Assembly: GCA_946410535.1 (NCBI GenBank)
Contig: CAMKAR010000011.1
Span: forward strand, 1-15,376
Source: an uncultured Bacteroidales bacterium
GTDB taxonomy: Bacteria; Bacteroidota; Bacteroidia; Bacteroidales; F082
Reading direction: 5' to 3'
Length of the DNA stretch: 15,376 bases
In this document: positions 14,114 to 15,376 of the stretch, piece after piece
Layout: every line of letters begins with the position of its first letter
Numbering within the stretch: position 1 is the stretch's first letter
Program-made: the position numbers and the translations under genes
The notes under the pieces: generated by a model
Seen by the model: only the letters and a program-made list of their open reading frames with translations
Told to the model about the DNA's origin: nothing
Databases searched by the model: none

Positions 14114-14356
14114 TTACCAACGCTCAAGGTTACCCTTCTGGGAAGCGTCCATGATGGCTTGGTAGACGCCCTTCTTGTTGATGGTACGTAAGCCGGCAGC
14201 CGAAACCTTCAGCACAATCCACTCGTCCCATTCCGGAACATAAAACTTCTTGATTTTCAGATTCGGTTCAAACGTTCTCTTCGTTCTCTTGTTGGAGTGA
14301 GAAACATTGTTGCCGTGCATGACCTTTTTTCCTGTAATTTGACAAACTTTTGACAT
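14114..14356 (-). CDS. rpmB: 50S ribosomal protein L28
   Basis: 80 residues, the normal length. [38 protein letters not shown] is the standard L28 opening, with the conserved GKxxxxGNNVSHSxxKTKR-type core, and the [13 protein letters not shown] segment (52-64) is conserved too. It is a component of the large ribosomal subunit. It has its own promoter (14405-14412) and its own terminator. The 104 bases after it cannot hold L33: in many Bacteroidales rpmB is followed by rpmG (L33) and a small DUF4295 gene, an arrangement absent here. Confidence 0.97.
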   Translation of the reverse strand: MSKVCQITGKKVMHGNNVSHSNKRTKRTFEPNLKIKKFYVPEWDEWIVLKVSAAGLRTINKKGVYQAIMDASQKGNLERW

Positions 14357-14404
14357 GACTCTTTATCCTTTATTATTTATACTTGTCTATTTTCTAACGG
14401 ACTG

Positions 14405-14412
14405 CAAAAGTA
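14405..14412 (-). promoter_or_regulatory. -7 box for rpmB
   Basis: Minus-strand TACTTTTG followed by CAG is a perfect TAnnTTTG match 48 bases before the ATG. TTTG (14433-14430) lies 17 bases upstream as a possible -33 element. Confidence 0.7.
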
Positions 14413-14483
14413 CACATTTTTTCGTTTCGCAAATCGTTTCTGCAAAAAATGTGGCAAAAAATTTCGGAAAGTGCTTTATTTCT

Positions 14484-14491
14484 TACCTTTG
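14484..14491 (+). promoter_or_regulatory. -7 box for the SlyD-like gene
   Basis: TACCTTTG followed by CAGG is a perfect TAnnTTTG match 26 bases before the ATG at 14518. It rules out the in-frame ATG at 14449, which lies upstream of the promoter. Confidence 0.7.
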
Positions 14492-14517
14492 CAGGCCCAA
14501 AACTAACCCTATTAGCC

Positions 14518-14913
14518 ATGAAAATCGATGATTTGAAAGTCGCGAAGCTGGTTTACACCATCCAATCCGACGACCCCAACGGCCAGATTCTTGAACAAGC
14601 CACCCCCGAAAAGCCCCGTGTGATGATGTTTGGCGTAGGCCGCATCATGAAAAGCTTCTCCGATGCTTTGCGCGGTTTGGAGCCAGGCGACTCGTTCGTT
14701 TTCACCATCCCGCCCGAGGAAGCCTTCGGGATGCCAAGCCCCGAAAACCAACATCCCTTGGCCGGTCATGGTCTTTTCGTGCGTGGCGAAGTCGTCGAAG
14801 TGCGCGTCCCCACCATCGAGGAGATGAACGCCGAGGTGGAATGGCGCCGCGCCAACGGGCTGCACTTCCATCACGACCATGATCATGGGCATGAACACCA
14901 TCATCACCATTGA
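14518..14913 (+). CDS. SlyD-like FKBP-type peptidyl-prolyl isomerase, short form with histidine tail
   Basis: 131 residues from the ATG at 14518 (MKIDDLKVAKLVYTIQSDD). The FKBP half-domain spans about 5-80: 'PRVMMFGVGRIMKSFSDALRGLEPGDSFVFTIPPEEAFG' corresponds to the family's 'p..f..G.g.lipg.e.aL.Gm..Gd.f...vpPe.aYG'. The next segment, NQHPLAGHGLFVRGEVVEVR (residues 81-100), matches the SlyD segment that normally follows the insert-in-flap (IF) domain ('GNHPLAGk.L.F.veVv.VR'). The roughly 50-60 residue IF chaperone domain is therefore missing. The tail HFHHDHDHGHEHHHHH (116-131) is a metal-binding histidine tail like that of SlyD, which delivers nickel and folds proteins in the cytoplasm. Several FKBP active-site positions deviate from consensus, so isomerase activity is uncertain. 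Confidence 0.82.
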   Translation: MKIDDLKVAKLVYTIQSDDPNGQILEQATPEKPRVMMFGVGRIMKSFSDALRGLEPGDSFVFTIPPEEAFGMPSPENQHPLAGHGLFVRGEVVEVRVPTIEEMNAEVEWRRANGLHFHHDHDHGHEHHHHH

Positions 14914-14954
14914 TAAAAAAGCGGCATGGCCGTGTTTCACAACAGGGCCATGCC
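14914..14954 (-). terminator. Minus-strand terminator of the small acidic protein gene
   Basis: GGCATGGCC (14923-14931) and GGCCATGCC (14946-14954) form a perfect 9-bp stem. A T run follows only on the minus strand (complement of 14915-14920). It starts directly after the SlyD-like stop codon, but its orientation fits the minus gene ending at 15003. Confidence 0.8.
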
Positions 14955-14979
14955 TATGAATACAAATGAATCAAATGAG

Positions 14980-15004
14980 CCGCCCCTGGCGGGGCGGTTT
15001 TTTT
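14980..15004 (+). terminator. Plus-strand terminator of the SlyD-like gene
   Basis: CCGCCCC (14980-14986), a TGGC loop and GGGGCGG (14991-14997) form a perfect 7-bp GC stem, followed by seven T (14998-15004). The T run overlaps the stop codon of the convergent gene (15003-15005). Confidence 0.9.
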
Positions 15005-15281
15005 ATTGTTTGTCCTTTTTTCTTCGCTTGCCCAAGAGGTAGGCACCTCCGAGGCAACCCAGAACAAGGATTTCGCCACCCAAAGGGGCATATTGGTCGA
15101 TGGTGATACCCAACTCGGGCACCATGGGCAACTCCAATCCTTGCTCGTCCACATCGGTGCGCTCGCTCTCCTCTTCTTCCTCCTCATCCATGAAGAGGAT
15201 TTGGGCGGGTGCCTGCGGGATGAACACGGGGCCGAACATCAGTGCCAAAATGGCCATCACGGATATGATTCTCTTTTTCAT
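15003..15281 (-). CDS. Small secreted acidic protein with C-terminal membrane anchor and basic tail
   Basis: 92 residues. A signal peptide (about 1-27, MKKRIISVMAILALMFGPVF then IPQAPAQ) is followed by a very acidic segment DEEEEEESERTDVDEQ (32-47), a short linker, then APLGGEILVLGCLGGAYLLGKRRKKDKQ in two parts: a P-L-G-G motif (66-69) opening a hydrophobic helix (about 70-83), and a K/R-rich end (84-92). The layout of signal peptide, P-x-G-G motif, single helix and basic tail resembles small Bacteroidota proteins with short C-terminal sorting-type anchors found beside type IX substrates; I do not recognise a named family. An AAGGAG ribosome binding site precedes the ATG by 8 bases. Only 18 bases separate it from the type IX-sorted gene upstream, so they are one transcript. 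Function unknown. Confidence 0.75.
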   Translation of the reverse strand: MKKRIISVMAILALMFGPVFIPQAPAQILFMDEEEEEESERTDVDEQGLELPMVPELGITIDQYAPLGGEILVLGCLGGAYLLGKRRKKDKQ

Positions 15282-15299
15282 CGTTTGTTCTCCTTTCGT

Positions 15300-15376
15300 T
15301 TATTTGTTAATGACCATTTTTTGCGTTCTCACTTGGTTGCCATTCGTCAGGCGCAACACATAGATGCCGTCGGCCA
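15300..15376 (-). CDS. C-terminus of a type IX secretion (T9SS type A) sorted protein
   Basis: Only the last 24 codons and the TAA are inside the window; the gene enters from the right edge. The residues are ADGIYVLRLTNGNQVRTQKM then VINK. This is the end of a Por/type IX C-terminal sorting domain: 'G.Y.lrl..g....kkmvv.k' is the conserved final beta-strand pair, cleaved by PorU on export to the cell surface. It implies that the organism has a working type IX secretion system. The cargo domain is outside the window. It is probably co-transcribed with the small anchored protein 18 bases downstream. Confidence 0.85.
   Translation of the reverse strand, partial: ADGIYVLRLTNGNQVRTQKMVINK

Noticed and set aside
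12666..14165. A 499-codon open frame on the plus strand opposite the TonB receptor
   Set aside because: It is antisense to a clear TonB-dependent receptor, its translation shows no domain or signal, and it results from the biased third codon positions of the real gene.

Overview
The window is a stretch of Bacteroidota (most likely Bacteroidales) chromosome. Evidence: most genes are preceded by the Bacteroidota -7 box TAnnTTTG and lack a Shine-Dalgarno sequence; a GldB-family lipoprotein is present; a type IX secretion C-terminal sorting domain is cut by the right edge; and there is a run of TonB-dependent and OmpA/PorT-like outer-membrane barrels. No integrase, transposase, tRNA, rRNA, CRISPR array or phage structural gene is visible. 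Most of the window looks like ordinary chromosomal backbone with a few accessory-looking spots.

Layout. (1) 1-936: the first 22 codons of a ComM/YifB-type ATPase (minus); a probable small structured RNA on the plus strand (about 142-287) with a good promoter and a terminator; and a short PBECR3-like nuclease gene on the minus strand whose 3' end runs through that terminator. A 10-bp-period repeat lies upstream of the nuclease. (2) 937-3241: cinA then gldB on the minus strand, ending in a strong terminator. (3) 3380-4261: a uridine-phosphorylase-like nucleoside phosphorylase. (4) 4393-8148: four outer-membrane barrel genes in alternating orientation (OmpA-like +, porin -, barrel +, porin -), separated by bidirectional terminators and divergent promoters. 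(5) 8265-11436: two different M24B Xaa-Pro aminopeptidases with a solitary HigA-type antitoxin/regulator between them. (6) 11487-14356: a TonB-dependent receptor and rpmB (L28), both minus. (7) 14518-15376: a short SlyD-like FKBP with a histidine tail that seems to lack the insert-in-flap domain, then (minus) a small secreted/anchored acidic protein directly downstream of a type IX-sorted protein.

How the parts fit: envelope and secretion functions dominate (GldB, barrels, TonB receptor, type IX substrate and its small partner). They sit beside salvage and peptide turnover (CinA/PncC, nucleoside phosphorylase, aminopeptidases P) and protein synthesis and folding (L28, SlyD-like). The parts most worth following up are the RNA/nuclease tail-to-tail pair at the left end, the orphan HigA with two palindromes around its promoter, the insert-less SlyD, and the small partner protein of the type IX substrate. 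All functional statements rest on motif recognition by eye; no database search was run.
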